64,000 bases of DNA from Prado023 sp963697345. Lineage in GTDB: Bacteria; Actinomycetota; Actinomycetes; S36-B12; CAIYMF01. A model generated the notes under the pieces. The model saw nothing but the letters and a program-made list of their open reading frames with translations. It was not told where the DNA came from and did not search any database. The DNA is taken from assembly GCA_963697345.1 (NCBI GenBank), contig CAVONS010000002.1:1-64000 (forward strand), in the 5' to 3' direction. Below, in pieces: positions 1 to 8,484 of this stretch. Position 1 is the first letter of the stretch. Every line of letters starts with the position of its first letter. A program made the position numbers and the translations under genes.

Positions 1-645
1 CTCGGCATCGTCGAGGTGGTAGAGGTCTGGTTCGACAGTCGGATCGCTCGACGGGCTCACGCCGCCGGCCAGGACCATCCCGACCAGCGTCGTGCCGTTG
101 CGGATGAACGCCCGGGCACATTCGAAGCCCAGCGCGCCCGACTGGAACCGGGGGGTGAGGTCGGGGTGGTCGGCGAGGTCGCGCCACTCAGAGACGCAGC
201 TGTCGAGCACATGAGGGTCACCCTCGTGATCGGAGAACCAGGGGCAAGGATTGGTCACGCCGGTGATCGGCTGTCCGTGCATGTCGGTGACGACCATCAT
301 CACGCCGAGCAGGTCAGCGGCCACGTCGACTGCGGCGGTCGCGGCCGCGGTGTCGAGGGTCGGCAGGTGGTCGGTGGAGGTCGCCGGGATGCGGACGGCA
401 GGCTGCTCCGGTGCACCCGCGGGCCCGCCCTGTTCCACAGCCTGCACGTGGCCGAGGCCAGGGGCGGTGGACTCGAGCAGCGCCGTGATGCGCTCGGCGG
501 GGAAGCGCCAGGAGCGGCCGACCCGGATGGCTGACAGGCGGCCGTCCTCGGCCATCCGGTAGACGGTTGAGCGGTCGATGTTCAGGAGGTTCTGCACCTC
601 CAGGGCCGTCAGCAGTCCATGGGGCTGGCTCTGCGACGGCTGCAT
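1..645 (-). CDS. Excisionase-type HTH regulator with PocR-like sensor domain (3' end outside window)
   Basis: Reading the minus strand from 645 gives an open frame of 215 codons that runs off the left edge. The N-terminus (about residues 10-50) is a MerR/excisionase-like helix-turn-helix with the core NLLNIDRSTVYRMAEDG and a following GRSWRF wing. After a Pro/Ala-rich linker comes a region resembling the PocR ligand-binding domain: DMHGQPITGVTNPCPW, then a second Cys in LDSCVSEWRDL and a third in LGFECARAFI, ending in a GMVLAGGV strand. The family senses small molecules and controls transcription; the ligand here is unknown. The start is uncertain: in-frame ATG codons also lie at 672 and 678 and a GTG at 654. 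None has a clear Shine-Dalgarno, and a CATAGT box nine bases before 645 favours a leaderless start there. Confidence 0.75.
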   Translation of the reverse strand, partial: MQPSQSQPHGLLTALEVQNLLNIDRSTVYRMAEDGRLSAIRVGRSWRFPAERITALLESTAPGLGHVQAVEQGGPAGAPEQPAVRIPATSTDHLPTLDTAAATAAVDVAADLLGVMMVVTDMHGQPITGVTNPCPWFSDHEGDPHVLDSCVSEWRDLADHPDLTPRFQSGALGFECARAFIRNGTTLVGMVLAGGVSPSSDPTVEPDLYHLDDAE

Positions 646-677
646 GTCATGCACACTATGCCGACGCTGCATATGCA
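641..677. promoter_or_regulatory. Two TGCAT-type palindromes at the PocR-regulator start
   Basis: TGCATG-T-CATGCA (641-653) is a perfect 6-base inverted repeat and TGCATATGCA (668-677) is a perfect 10-base palindrome. Both share the TGCAT half-site and flank the possible -10 box CATAGT of the regulator on the minus strand. This suggests autoregulation, which is inference. Confidence 0.45.
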
Positions 678-777
678 TCCGTGGGTCAAAGGTCCCGAAG
701 CGGAGGGCCCACCGACCCAACTTGGCTCCGTGCTGCACTCCGGCCGTCAACGTTGCCGGGGCGCTGCCCCGACGACG

Positions 778-1521
778 TCAGGCAGCCAGGCGGGTGGCGA
801 CGACCTCCCAGACGTCCGGGTCGATGCCCATCCCGGCGTGCGTGGACCTGACCTCCACATGCTCCACGCGGGGTGAGGTCCGGTCGATGCTCGCCGGCCA
901 GTCCACGATGCGGTCCCGACGGGTGAAGATGGCAGTGATCGGGACCTGGATGGGGTTCGTCCGGTCCAGGTCCTCGATGAGCCTGCGGATGCGTGCGTTC
1001 TCAGCCTCCCCGGCTGCGCGCGCCCCGATGGTGTAGCTCGGGCCGCCGATCACGGGGGTTCCGTAGGTGACCACCTGTGACACGGCGTGGGGCACGGTGC
1101 GGGCGGTCTCCCGGGCGATGGTGCCGCCCAGGCTCCAGCCGACCAGGGCCACCGGTCGCCCGGACCTGTCCGCGAGCTCCTCGACCATCGGGGCGAAGAT
1201 CTCGACGTCGCGCTCCGGGTTGCCCGTGTTGACCCCGAGTCCCCACCCGCGGGCGGCGTGGCCCTGGCGGCGCAGGTAGTGCCGCAGCGGCCCCATCGCG
1301 GCCTCGGGGGACTTCCATCCCGGGATGTCGATCACCGGGCCACCGTCGCCGCGCGGCGCCCGGGCCAACCTCGGGGCGTGTGCCAGCAGGCGTGGGGGCA
1401 GCAGGAGCGTGCGCCACTCATCGGTGAGACCCGCTATGGCCTCGGGGGCGACCGGCTGCGGGGCCTGGGGCGGCTCGGAGTAGGACCGGCTGGTGCTTCG
1501 CGTGAGCAATGACAGTGTCAT
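778..1521 (-). CDS. Alpha/beta hydrolase (lipase/esterase-like)
   Basis: The 247-residue protein has an alpha/beta-hydrolase layout. The nucleophile elbow GWSLGG places Ser130. A likely acid Asp203 lies in FTRRDRIVDW and a likely His228 in RSTHAGMG near the C-terminus. The stretch from about residue 100 (NTGNPERDVEIFAPMVEEL) resembles triacylglycerol-lipase-like hydrolases of actinobacteria. No convincing signal peptide is visible, so it is probably cytoplasmic or membrane-associated. Its ATG lies inside a palindrome that is repeated at the start of the divergent TetR gene, so it is very probably repressed by that regulator. The substrate is unknown; acyl or fatty esters would be typical. Confidence 0.8.
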   Translation of the reverse strand: MTLSLLTRSTSRSYSEPPQAPQPVAPEAIAGLTDEWRTLLLPPRLLAHAPRLARAPRGDGGPVIDIPGWKSPEAAMGPLRHYLRRQGHAARGWGLGVNTGNPERDVEIFAPMVEELADRSGRPVALVGWSLGGTIARETARTVPHAVSQVVTYGTPVIGGPSYTIGARAAGEAENARIRRLIEDLDRTNPIQVPITAIFTRRDRIVDWPASIDRTSPRVEHVEVRSTHAGMGIDPDVWEVVATRLAA

Positions 1522-1543
1522 GCCTGTAGTATGACAGTGTCAT
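1509..1543. promoter_or_regulatory. Paired identical operators in the divergent hydrolase/tetR promoter
   Basis: The 13-mer ATGACAGTGTCAT, an inverted repeat with 6-base arms around one central base, occurs twice, at 1509-1521 and 1531-1543. The centres are 22 bases apart, about two helical turns. The first copy contains the ATG of the hydrolase (minus strand) and the second overlaps the ATG of tetR (1542). A TAGTAT -10-like box (1527-1532) sits between them. This is the expected form of a TetR autorepression site covering both leaderless starts. Confidence 0.8.
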
Positions 1544-2129
1544 GAGGAGCCTGCAACACAGCCGCGACGACGTCCTGCACGTCGCTGAGGAGCTGTTCAC
1601 CACTGCAGGACCGCATGGCCTGAGCGTGCGCCGGATCGCCGAGGCGCTCGGAGTCTCGCGGCAGATCGTCTACAGCAGGTTCCAGGGCAAGCCGGACCTG
1701 GTCCGGGCCCTTCACGCCGAGGGCTTCCACCGACTGGCACAGCAGCAGGCTGCCGTGCGCGCCGAGCCGGGCAGCACCGAGCACGTGCTGGGGTTGGGCC
1801 AGGCCTATCGCGCAGCTGCGCTGGCCAGCCCGGCGTTGTTCGACCTCATGTTCGGCCAGCCCATCGCGGACTTCGAGCCCGATGAGTCAGCGCGGTCGGT
1901 GGCCATGGCCACGTTCACCCCAGTGGTGGCCGCGGCGAGATCCTGGCTGGCTGCATGGGGACGGGACGACAGCGAGGCCGAGGCACTGCGCCTGGCACGT
2001 GACATCTGGGCTGTCACGCACGGCGTCGTGGCCCTTGAGACAGCGGGTCTGCTCGGGCCGGATGTAGCCCCGGGGATGATCGATGACCTGCTGAACGCGG
2101 TTCTGGCCGCGGAGAGGTCACGCCCGTAA
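1542..2129 (+). CDS. TetR/AcrR-family transcriptional regulator
   Basis: This 195-residue protein has a typical TetR N-terminus. Helices begin at SRDDVLHVAEELF, and the helix-turn-helix at about residues 27-47 reads LSVRRIAEALGVSRQIVYSRF. It is followed by GKPDLVRAL and a helical ligand-binding and dimerisation half. The length is normal for the family. The ATG has no Shine-Dalgarno and a TAGTAT box lies nine bases upstream, so it is probably read from a leaderless mRNA. It is divergent from the hydrolase gene with two identical palindromes at both starts, so it most likely represses itself and the hydrolase. The effector is not evident. Confidence 0.88.
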   Translation: MRSLQHSRDDVLHVAEELFTTAGPHGLSVRRIAEALGVSRQIVYSRFQGKPDLVRALHAEGFHRLAQQQAAVRAEPGSTEHVLGLGQAYRAAALASPALFDLMFGQPIADFEPDESARSVAMATFTPVVAAARSWLAAWGRDDSEAEALRLARDIWAVTHGVVALETAGLLGPDVAPGMIDDLLNAVLAAERSRP

Positions 2130-2149
2130 CGCGCAGGTAACCTGCCGTC

Positions 2150-3772
2150 ATGAATCGGCCACATGGCTATGACCATGATGCGACCATGCGGCCCTGGGAC
2201 GAGATGTATGACGCCTTCGGGCACGTGCGTCCCGGGCGCAAGCGCCTGGCCGCGGCCCTTGATGCGCTCGGCCCCGACGAGCTGCTTGCCCGAGCCCGCC
2301 TGCGCGATGCCCACCTCAGTGCGCAGGGCATCACCTTCACGCTCTCGGGACGTGAGCGGCCGTTGCCGATGGACCTGGTCCCACGCATCGTGGACCCCAG
2401 CGAGTGGCAGGTGATCGAGGCCGGCGTCGCCCAGCGCATCCGCGCCCTGGAGATGTTCCTGGCCGACGTGTACGGCGCTGGCGAGATCCTGCGCGACCAG
2501 GTGATCCCACGCCGGCTCATCACGAGCTCGGCGCACTTCCATCGCCAGGCTCACGGGATCCGCCCAGCGAACGGCGTGCGCATCCATGTCGCGGGCGTCG
2601 ACCTCGTCCGTGATGACCAGGGGACCTTCCGCGTCCTGGAGGACAACCTGCGCAACCCGTCGGGGGTCTCCTACGTCCTGGAGAACCGGCGCACCCTGTC
2701 CCACGTCGTCCCTGAGGTGTTCACCGGCCACCGCCTGCGCAGCGTGGAGGAGTACCCCGCCCGGCTGCTCTCGGCCCTGTTGGCCGCGGCCCCGTTGGGC
2801 GTGGCCGAACCCACCGTCGTGGTCCTGACGCCCGGCGTGCACAACTCGGCGCACTTCGAGCACGCCTTCCTGGCCCGGCGGATGGGTGTGGAGCTCGTCG
2901 AGGGGCGCGACCTGTTCTGCCGTGACGGGGTAGTGCGCATGCGCACCATCCGGGGCAGCGAGCCGGTGCACGTGATCTACCGTCGCATCGACGATGAGTA
3001 CCTCGATCCCGTGCTCTTCCGGCCCGACTCGGTCCTGGGTGTGCCCGGAGTGGTCAACGCCGCTCGGGCCGGGGCGGTCACCATCGCCAACGGCGTGGGT
3101 AATGGTGTGGCCGATGACAAGGCGATCTATCCCTACGTGCCCACGATCGTGCGGTACTACCTCGGCGAGGAACCGCTGCTGCCCAACGTCGAGACCTACG
3201 ACCTGCGCGACCCCGAGCAGCGCGCGTACGTCCTGCCCCGGCTGGACCAGATGGTGGTCAAGCCCGTGGACGGCTCCGGCGGCTACGGCATCGTGATGGG
3301 ATCGCAGGCCTCGGACTCCGAGCTGGCGGCCGCGGCGGAGACCATCAAGGCTGATCCGCGTGGGTGGATCGCCCAGCCGATCGTCGCACTGTCGACCAGC
3401 CCGACGGTCGTGGAGGGTGGGCAGTTGGCGCCACGCCACCTCGACCTGCGACCGTTCGCGGTCAACGATGGCGAGAGGATATGGGTGATGCCCGGCGGGC
3501 TGACGCGGGTGGCGCTGGTGGAGGGGTCCCTTGTGGTGAACTCCAGCCAGGGCGGGGGCTCGAAGGACACGTGGGTCCTGGGCAGCGATGGTGACGAGCT
3601 CCCTCCGCTGGCCCCCGAGCTCGTCATCGATGTGGAGGGCCCCACGTTCTCCGCCGCACAGATCCGCTCGGCCAATGAGGCCCGCGCGCGGGTCGACCAG
3701 CCGACCTTCCACTCGGAGCGGATCCGCCAGCAGGAGATGCAGCAGCAGCAGTCCGGGGAGGGCTCATGCTGA
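2150..3772 (+). CDS. Circularly permuted ATP-grasp type 2 protein (DUF404/DUF407-like)
   Basis: The 540-residue protein belongs to the circularly permuted ATP-grasp family, predicted to form amide or peptide bonds using ATP. Recognisable features are the opening DEMYDAFGHVRPG, LEDNLRNPSGVSY, YRRIDDEYLDP, NGVGNGVADDKAIYPYVP, VVKPVDGSGGYGI and the late LRPFAVNDGERIWVMPGGLTRVAL with STS and GGGSKDTWV elements. The gene overlaps the next by 7 bases, and the three-gene set ATP-grasp/Alpha-E/transglutaminase is a known conserved association. A TAACCT box (2138-2143) six bases before the ATG suggests a leaderless start; ATG 2177 and ATG 2204 are in-frame alternatives. The physiological substrate of this family is not established. 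Confidence 0.88.
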   Translation: MNRPHGYDHDATMRPWDEMYDAFGHVRPGRKRLAAALDALGPDELLARARLRDAHLSAQGITFTLSGRERPLPMDLVPRIVDPSEWQVIEAGVAQRIRALEMFLADVYGAGEILRDQVIPRRLITSSAHFHRQAHGIRPANGVRIHVAGVDLVRDDQGTFRVLEDNLRNPSGVSYVLENRRTLSHVVPEVFTGHRLRSVEEYPARLLSALLAAAPLGVAEPTVVVLTPGVHNSAHFEHAFLARRMGVELVEGRDLFCRDGVVRMRTIRGSEPVHVIYRRIDDEYLDPVLFRPDSVLGVPGVVNAARAGAVTIANGVGNGVADDKAIYPYVPTIVRYYLGEEPLLPNVETYDLRDPEQRAYVLPRLDQMVVKPVDGSGGYGIVMGSQASDSELAAAAETIKADPRGWIAQPIVALSTSPTVVEGGQLAPRHLDLRPFAVNDGERIWVMPGGLTRVALVEGSLVVNSSQGGGSKDTWVLGSDGDELPPLAPELVIDVEGPTFSAAQIRSANEARARVDQPTFHSERIRQQEMQQQQSGEGSC

Positions 3773-4686
3773 GCCGGATCGCCGAGGCGATGTTCTGGAT
3801 CGGGCGCTACGTCGAGCGGGCCGAGGCCACGACCCGCATGCTGATCGAGCATCACCAGCTCCTCGTGGAGGACACCCGCCTGGATCCGGCCGTCGGGGTC
3901 GAGGCGATGCTGCAGGCGCTGTCCCTGATGCCGGAGGACCCGGAGCCCGGGACCCTCACGCCGGCGGCGCTCATCCGGATCGTCGTGGGTGAGTCTGCGG
4001 ATCCCAAGACCGTCCTGGGCAGCGTTGCGGCCGCTCGCGAGAACGCGCGCACCATCCGCGAGGCCCTGCCCATCGGCATGTTCGAGCGGATGAATGCCAC
4101 GCACCTGCGTATGCAGGCCGGAATCTCGACCACGATCCCGGGCATCCCGCTCACCGGGCTGCTCGACGAGCTGTCCGTGGTTGTGGGCATCATCGACTGG
4201 CAGATGCCCCGGGACGAGGGGTTGGTGTTCCTCAGACTCGGAGCAGCTCTGGAGCGCCTCGACATGACCAGCCGTCTGCTGGCGATCGACCATGAGGGGC
4301 TGTGGCCACAGGTGGGGGCGGTGACCGCATTGCGTGCGGCCGGCGGCTTCAACCCGTTCCTGCGCACACAGCGTGCCCTCACCGGCGAACAGGTGCATGC
4401 CTTCCTCCTGCTGGACCCGACCTTCCCCCGGTCGACCTTGCAGACTGCGATCCGGGCCGAGCGGGCGGTGCGCCAGATGGGCACCTACGTGAGCGCGCAG
4501 CAGACCTCGACGCTGCTGCGCACCGTCGGGATCCTGCGCGCAGAGCTGGAGTTCGCGTCCGTGAACCCGACCCCCGCCGACCTGGAGCTGCTCAGCGCCC
4601 GGGCCAGCGAGGCGGCGTTCGTTGCCAGCGATGCCGTCGCGGGAGCGTTCTTCCGGCAGGCCGGCACGATTGTGTGGAGCCACTGA
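3766..4686 (+). CDS. Alpha-E domain protein (DUF403)
   Basis: The 306-residue, mostly helical protein starts MLSRIAEAMFWIGRYVERAEATTRML, the characteristic beginning of the Alpha-E (DUF403) family. The Glu/Arg-rich helices in the rest of the protein (for example ENARTIREALP and DWQMPRDEGLVFLRLG) fit the family. It always travels with circularly permuted ATP-grasp and transglutaminase-like proteins and has been predicted to assist their peptide ligation or cleavage chemistry. It overlaps the ATP-grasp gene upstream by 7 bases and shares one base (TGATG) with the transglutaminase gene downstream, so translation is almost certainly coupled. Confidence 0.87.
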   Translation: MLSRIAEAMFWIGRYVERAEATTRMLIEHHQLLVEDTRLDPAVGVEAMLQALSLMPEDPEPGTLTPAALIRIVVGESADPKTVLGSVAAARENARTIREALPIGMFERMNATHLRMQAGISTTIPGIPLTGLLDELSVVVGIIDWQMPRDEGLVFLRLGAALERLDMTSRLLAIDHEGLWPQVGAVTALRAAGGFNPFLRTQRALTGEQVHAFLLLDPTFPRSTLQTAIRAERAVRQMGTYVSAQQTSTLLRTVGILRAELEFASVNPTPADLELLSARASEAAFVASDAVAGAFFRQAGTIVWSH

Positions 4687-5537
4687 TGACCCAACGTCTG
4701 TCCGTCATGCACTCCACGAAGCTGGCCTACGCCGGTGAGGTGCAGGCATCCTTCAACGAGGCCCGGATGACCCCGCTGAGCACCTCGGGGCAGCTCATGC
4801 TCCGCCACGACCTCACGGTGAGCCCGATGGCGCGCCTGCAGCGCTACACCGACTACTGGGGCACGGCGGTCGAGATCTTCGACGTGCATGCCCCGCACCA
4901 CTCCCTGCACGTCCTGAGCTCGTCGGTCGTGGACACGGTCGAGCGCTGGAGCGAGGCCCCGGGGGTGACGTGGGCGGAGCTCACAGCCGAGGACGTGACC
5001 GACCGGTGGTGTGAGTTCCTCGAGCTCGGCGAGTTCGTCGACGATGCCACGCAGGACCCCGCCCGCGCCGACGCGTTGGACACGTTGCGGCGGGCGCCGA
5101 CGCCCAGGGATGCGATCGCGCTGGCCGTCGAGATCGTGCGCGACCGCGTCGCCTACACCCCGGGCGTCACCCATGTGCACACCTCCGCGGGGGAGGCGTG
5201 GGCTGATGCGCGGGGAGTGTGCCAGGACTTCAGCCACATGACGTTGTCGCTGCTGCGCGCCGTGCGCATCCCTGCGCGCTACGTCAGCGGATACGTGCAC
5301 ACCGAGGACGCGGAGATCGGGGTCCCGGTGATCGGCGAGAGCCACGCCTGGATCGAGGCGTGGAACGGCGCGTGGGAGGCCCACGACCCCACGAACGGTC
5401 GCGCGGTGGCAGCAGCCCACGTGCTGGTGGCTCGCGGGCGGGACTACCGGGACGTGTCGCCGTTGACTGGGATCTACGCAGGGCCACTGAGCCAGGATCC
5501 AGAGGTCACGGTCGAGATGACCCGCCTGGTCCGCTAG
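4686..5537 (+). CDS. Transglutaminase-like cysteine protease/amidase
   Basis: The 283-residue protein begins MTQRLSVMHSTKLAYAG at an ATG that overlaps the preceding stop (TGATG). A transglutaminase-like N-terminal beta region comes first, then the papain-like core. The catalytic triad is visible as Cys179 in RGVCQDFSHM, His220 in GESHAWIEAW and Asp234 in AHDPTNGR. It is the third member of the ATP-grasp/Alpha-E/transglutaminase operon, where it would cleave or rearrange the amide bonds made by the ATP-grasp enzyme. No signal peptide is seen, so it is probably cytoplasmic. A longer upstream reading frame exists, but it overlaps the Alpha-E gene out of frame and is not coding. Confidence 0.88.
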   Translation: MTQRLSVMHSTKLAYAGEVQASFNEARMTPLSTSGQLMLRHDLTVSPMARLQRYTDYWGTAVEIFDVHAPHHSLHVLSSSVVDTVERWSEAPGVTWAELTAEDVTDRWCEFLELGEFVDDATQDPARADALDTLRRAPTPRDAIALAVEIVRDRVAYTPGVTHVHTSAGEAWADARGVCQDFSHMTLSLLRAVRIPARYVSGYVHTEDAEIGVPVIGESHAWIEAWNGAWEAHDPTNGRAVAAAHVLVARGRDYRDVSPLTGIYAGPLSQDPEVTVEMTRLVR

Positions 5538-5540
5538 CCC

Positions 5541-5590
5541 TGCGGGGACGTCCCCCAGGAATCGTCGAACAACCTACGCTCGCGTAGCAT
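5541..5590 (+). promoter_or_regulatory. Intergenic hairpin, palindrome and -10-like box before the acyltransferase
   Basis: GGGGACGTCCCC just after the transglutaminase stop can form a short terminator-like stem. CTACGC-TC-GCGTAG (5574-5587) is a perfect inverted repeat that overlaps a TAGCAT box (5585-5590) eight bases before the next ATG. This fits a leaderless promoter with an operator, but no factor is known. Confidence 0.4.
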
Positions 5591-5598
5591 CTGGGTCC

Positions 5599-6180
5599 AT
5601 GAGCCTGCGATCGATGTCCCGCTGGATCCTCGATCGCGGGGGCTGGGTGATCGATGGCGATCCCCCCTCGGACCCGGTGATCATGATGATCGCGGCCCCG
5701 CACACGTCCAACTGGGACTTCCCGCTCATGCTGCTGCTCACCTGGGCCACCGATGTGGAGCCGCACTTCCTGATGAAGAAGGAGGCGTTCCGTGGTCCGA
5801 CTGGGCGTCTGATGCGGGCTCTGGGTGGTGTGGCGGTCGACCGCAAGTCCCCCCAGGGCATGGTCGAGGACCTCGTGGCCAAGGCCGGCACGTCCAAGCG
5901 ACTGAGCCTCGTGATCGCACCCGAGGGCACCCGCGCACCCAAGGAGTACTGGAAGTCCGGCTTCTACCGGATCGCCGAGCAGGCCGACCTTCCCGTGTGC
6001 CTGGGCTACTGCGATGCGCAGAACAAGCGCATGGGTTTCGGCCCCGTCATCAACCTGACCGGGGATGTGAAGGCCGACATGGACATCATCCGGGAGTACT
6101 ACGCCGACGTGCGTGGGGTGAACCCGGAGAAGGCCACCCCGCCGCGCCTGCGTGAGGAGGAGCTTCCGCCGACGGTCTGA
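5599..6180 (+). CDS. 1-acylglycerol-3-phosphate acyltransferase-like protein (PlsC family)
   Basis: The 193-residue protein is a short member of the lysophospholipid acyltransferase superfamily. The catalytic HxxxxD motif is H35-TSNW-D40, the substrate-binding APEGTR lies at about 107-112, and the spacing is normal. It resembles the compact acyltransferases (MSRWILDRGGWVIDGDPP start) found as free-standing genes in many bacteria, some of which act on sterol-like or glycerolipid substrates rather than in core phosphatidate synthesis. No obvious long transmembrane segment is present beyond the hydrophobic PLMLLLTWA helix. There is no Shine-Dalgarno; a TAGCAT box eight bases upstream suggests a leaderless message. 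Confidence 0.85.
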   Translation: MSLRSMSRWILDRGGWVIDGDPPSDPVIMMIAAPHTSNWDFPLMLLLTWATDVEPHFLMKKEAFRGPTGRLMRALGGVAVDRKSPQGMVEDLVAKAGTSKRLSLVIAPEGTRAPKEYWKSGFYRIAEQADLPVCLGYCDAQNKRMGFGPVINLTGDVKADMDIIREYYADVRGVNPEKATPPRLREEELPPTV

Positions 6181-6216
6181 CTGGGCCGGTACGCGCGTCC
6201 GCGCAGGTGGCTGCCC

Positions 6217-7764
6217 TCAGTCGTTGCGTGGTTCGGCGCGGGTCTCCGTGCGCTCCACCTTCGGTTCGGGCAGGGGCAGCGTGGGCTGCTCGCTGAGGAA
6301 CCCACCGCCGCGCCGGACGTGGATCCCGGGGCTGGGCAGGAAACGGGTGGACAGCTCACGGGCCCGCTCGGTGAGCCCGGCCGCGAGGTAGAGCGCCACC
6401 GCGTGGGCAAGGTCCCGCTCGGCCGCAGCGACCCGCGGGCCGCTGCGCGACGTCAGGCGCGACAACCCACGCATCTCGTAGAGCTCGGCCCGTTCGGCGA
6501 TCATCTCCGCATCGGCGGCCAGCAGCAGGCCGTCCTCCGCTGCTCGCGCGGCCATGGCGCGTCGACCCGTGGCCAGCAGGGCCTTGGCGCGCAGGGCAGC
6601 CGACTGCACCGCGGCCGGCTTCTCCATCACCTCAGGGTCCTGGGCGTCGAGGACCGCCATGGCCTCGGTCGGTCGATCCAACTCGATGAGGTTGCGCGCG
6701 AGGTGGTTGCTGATGTCGCCGACAAGCCAGGTGATCTCAGCGTCCGTGGCGCGGGCCACGAGCCTCGTGTTGAGCTCCGCGGCCTCCTCGAGCTTCCCGG
6801 TCCGGGCCAGCAGCACCGCGCGGTTCGCATCGCTGAGCAGGACCTGCGCATCGTGGCCGAGGGCGTCGAAGACTGCCCGCACGCGGCGGTAGAGCTCATC
6901 AGCCTCCTCGAACTGGCCCAATGAGGTCAGGGCGTTCGCGGCCTCCAGGTCGCAGCGTGCACGGCCCTCGAGCTCGTCGAGCTCGTCGAAGAGCTCGGCC
7001 GCGATGCTGAGGTTGCTCAGGGCGTCCTCGAACTGACCGACCAGTCGCAGGGTCCATCCGAGCCGGTAGTGGGCGTAGGCGATCCGTGGCACGTCGCGCT
7101 GGGCCTCACGCACGTTCAGCGCGGCACGCAGGCGGTCCAGGGCCTCGTCCACCCGGCCCAGGTCGATCAGCGCCGCGGCCGCGCGGTCATCTGCCCACGG
7201 GACGGCGCCGGGCTCATCGCCGGTGCGGAACAGGGCCCGGGCGTGGTCGAAGGTCTCCAGTGCCTCGTCGTGCCGGGTGAGCCGAGCCAGGGCCTCGCCG
7301 AGTGACATCCACATCCGGCCGGCCTCGTTGGGCGCCTCCTCACTCTCGAAGAGTCGGGCCGCGCTCGTCCAGTGCTCCAGGGACTTGGTGTCCTCGCCGA
7401 GGTCGGTCAGGGCTGCGGCCACCATGCCGTGGCACTCCGCGATCTCAGCCGGCTCGCCGTTCGCCCGCAGCAGGTCGGCAGCCTCCATCGCGACATCGAT
7501 CAGCTCCTGGGTGCGGCCCAGGCGACGCAGGCCGGCGGCCTGCCCGAAGAGGCTGCGGGCGGTGAGCAGCTCGTCGCCGGCGTCGCGGGCCTGCAGCGCC
7601 GCCGACTCGGCCAGCGCGATCGACTGCTCGAACTCCTGGTCGGAGAACGCCCGCCCGCCCAGTTCGTGCAGGATTCGGGCACGATCCACGCCGGAGGCCT
7701 CCTCCAGCATCTCCCACAGCTCGCCCTCAGTGGCCTCGTCGGGCATCATCTCGTCGTCATCCAT
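6217..7764 (-). CDS. Tetratricopeptide-repeat protein
   Basis: The 515-residue acidic protein consists largely of helical pairs with TPR character, for example LGEALARLTRHDEALETFDHARALF, LGRVDEALDRLRAAL and YRLGWTLRLVGQFEDALSNL, in about nine or ten tandem units. It ends in a short basic tail with Pro and Glu. TPR arrays are protein-interaction scaffolds; no enzymatic domain is visible, so no specific role can be given. The chosen start (MDDDEMMPDEATEGEL) is where the acidic helical sequence begins; an in-frame ATG at 7776 preceded by GGGGG is an alternative. The apt gene is divergent about 60 bases away. Confidence 0.75.
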   Translation of the reverse strand: MDDDEMMPDEATEGELWEMLEEASGVDRARILHELGGRAFSDQEFEQSIALAESAALQARDAGDELLTARSLFGQAAGLRRLGRTQELIDVAMEAADLLRANGEPAEIAECHGMVAAALTDLGEDTKSLEHWTSAARLFESEEAPNEAGRMWMSLGEALARLTRHDEALETFDHARALFRTGDEPGAVPWADDRAAAALIDLGRVDEALDRLRAALNVREAQRDVPRIAYAHYRLGWTLRLVGQFEDALSNLSIAAELFDELDELEGRARCDLEAANALTSLGQFEEADELYRRVRAVFDALGHDAQVLLSDANRAVLLARTGKLEEAAELNTRLVARATDAEITWLVGDISNHLARNLIELDRPTEAMAVLDAQDPEVMEKPAAVQSAALRAKALLATGRRAMAARAAEDGLLLAADAEMIAERAELYEMRGLSRLTSRSGPRVAAAERDLAHAVALYLAAGLTERARELSTRFLPSPGIHVRRGGGFLSEQPTLPLPEPKVERTETRAEPRND

Positions 7765-7822
7765 CGGGGCAAGCATCCCCCACGACCGGCGTGGATGCCC
7801 CCACAGGGGCAGAATCGCAGGC

Positions 7823-8484
7823 GTGTCCCCCGAGTCCCCAGACCCATCCAGTGACCGCACAGGGCCCCCGCCCAACGGCCTCCAGCCCCCCGGCGCCGCC
7901 CTGCGGTCCTCGTCCACCCGCGCACCGGCTGCTTGGCTGTCGCCGACCGAGCGTCTGGCCACAATCAGCGGGCTGATCCGCGACGTCCCGGACTTCCCCA
8001 AGCCGGGGATCCTGTTCCGCGACATCACGACGGTGCTGCGCGACCCCGTCGCCTGGCGGGCGACCGTGGACCAGATGTGCGATGCCGTGGACCGCTGGGC
8101 CTTCGACGTGGTCGTCGGCATCGAGTCCCGTGGGTTCATCCTGGGCTCGGCGATGGCCTACCAGCTGGGCGTCGGGCTTCGTGCCCGGTGCGCAAGCCGG
8201 GCAAGCTCCCGGCGGCCGTCCACTCGGTCGACTACGCCCTGGAGTACGGCCTGGACTCCCTGGAGATCCACCGCGACGCGCTGGAGCCCGGCCACAAGGT
8301 GCTGATCGTCGACGACCTGCTGGCCACGGGTGGAACGGCTGCGGCCACGGTCGGCCTCGTGCACGCCGCCGGCGGCCAGGTCACCGGGGTCAGCGTGCTG
8401 GTCGAGCTGGCCGACCTGGGCGGCCGCGCGGTGCTCGCTGCCGCAGCGCCGCAGGCATCCTTCGCGGCCCTGGTCACCTACTGA
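7823..8484 (+). CDS. apt: Adenine phosphoribosyltransferase, frame disrupted near 8172-8192
   Basis: The protein salvages adenine: adenine + PRPP gives AMP + PPi. The first part matches Apt (IRDVPDFPKPGILFRDIT, VVGIESRGFILGSAMAYQLGVG). The continuation (VRKPGKLPAAVHSVDYALEYG, then the PRPP loop VLIVDDLLATGGTAAA) is in another frame. The expected text GFVPVRK is spread over three frames, consistent with one extra G in the GGG at about 8173-8175 and one in CCCGG at about 8187-8191. Repaired, it would be about 219 residues. From the GTG at 7823 there is a Pro/Ser-rich extension of about 45 residues before the conserved domain, so the true start may be later. The sequence is otherwise undecayed. 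Confidence 0.8.

Noticed and set aside
16..534. Plus-strand frame of 172 residues at the left edge
   Set aside because: The opposite strand encodes a recognisable HTH/PocR-like protein; the plus frame has no homology-like features.
1805..3712. A 635-residue open frame on the minus strand
   Set aside because: It is a shadow of the tetR and ATP-grasp genes.
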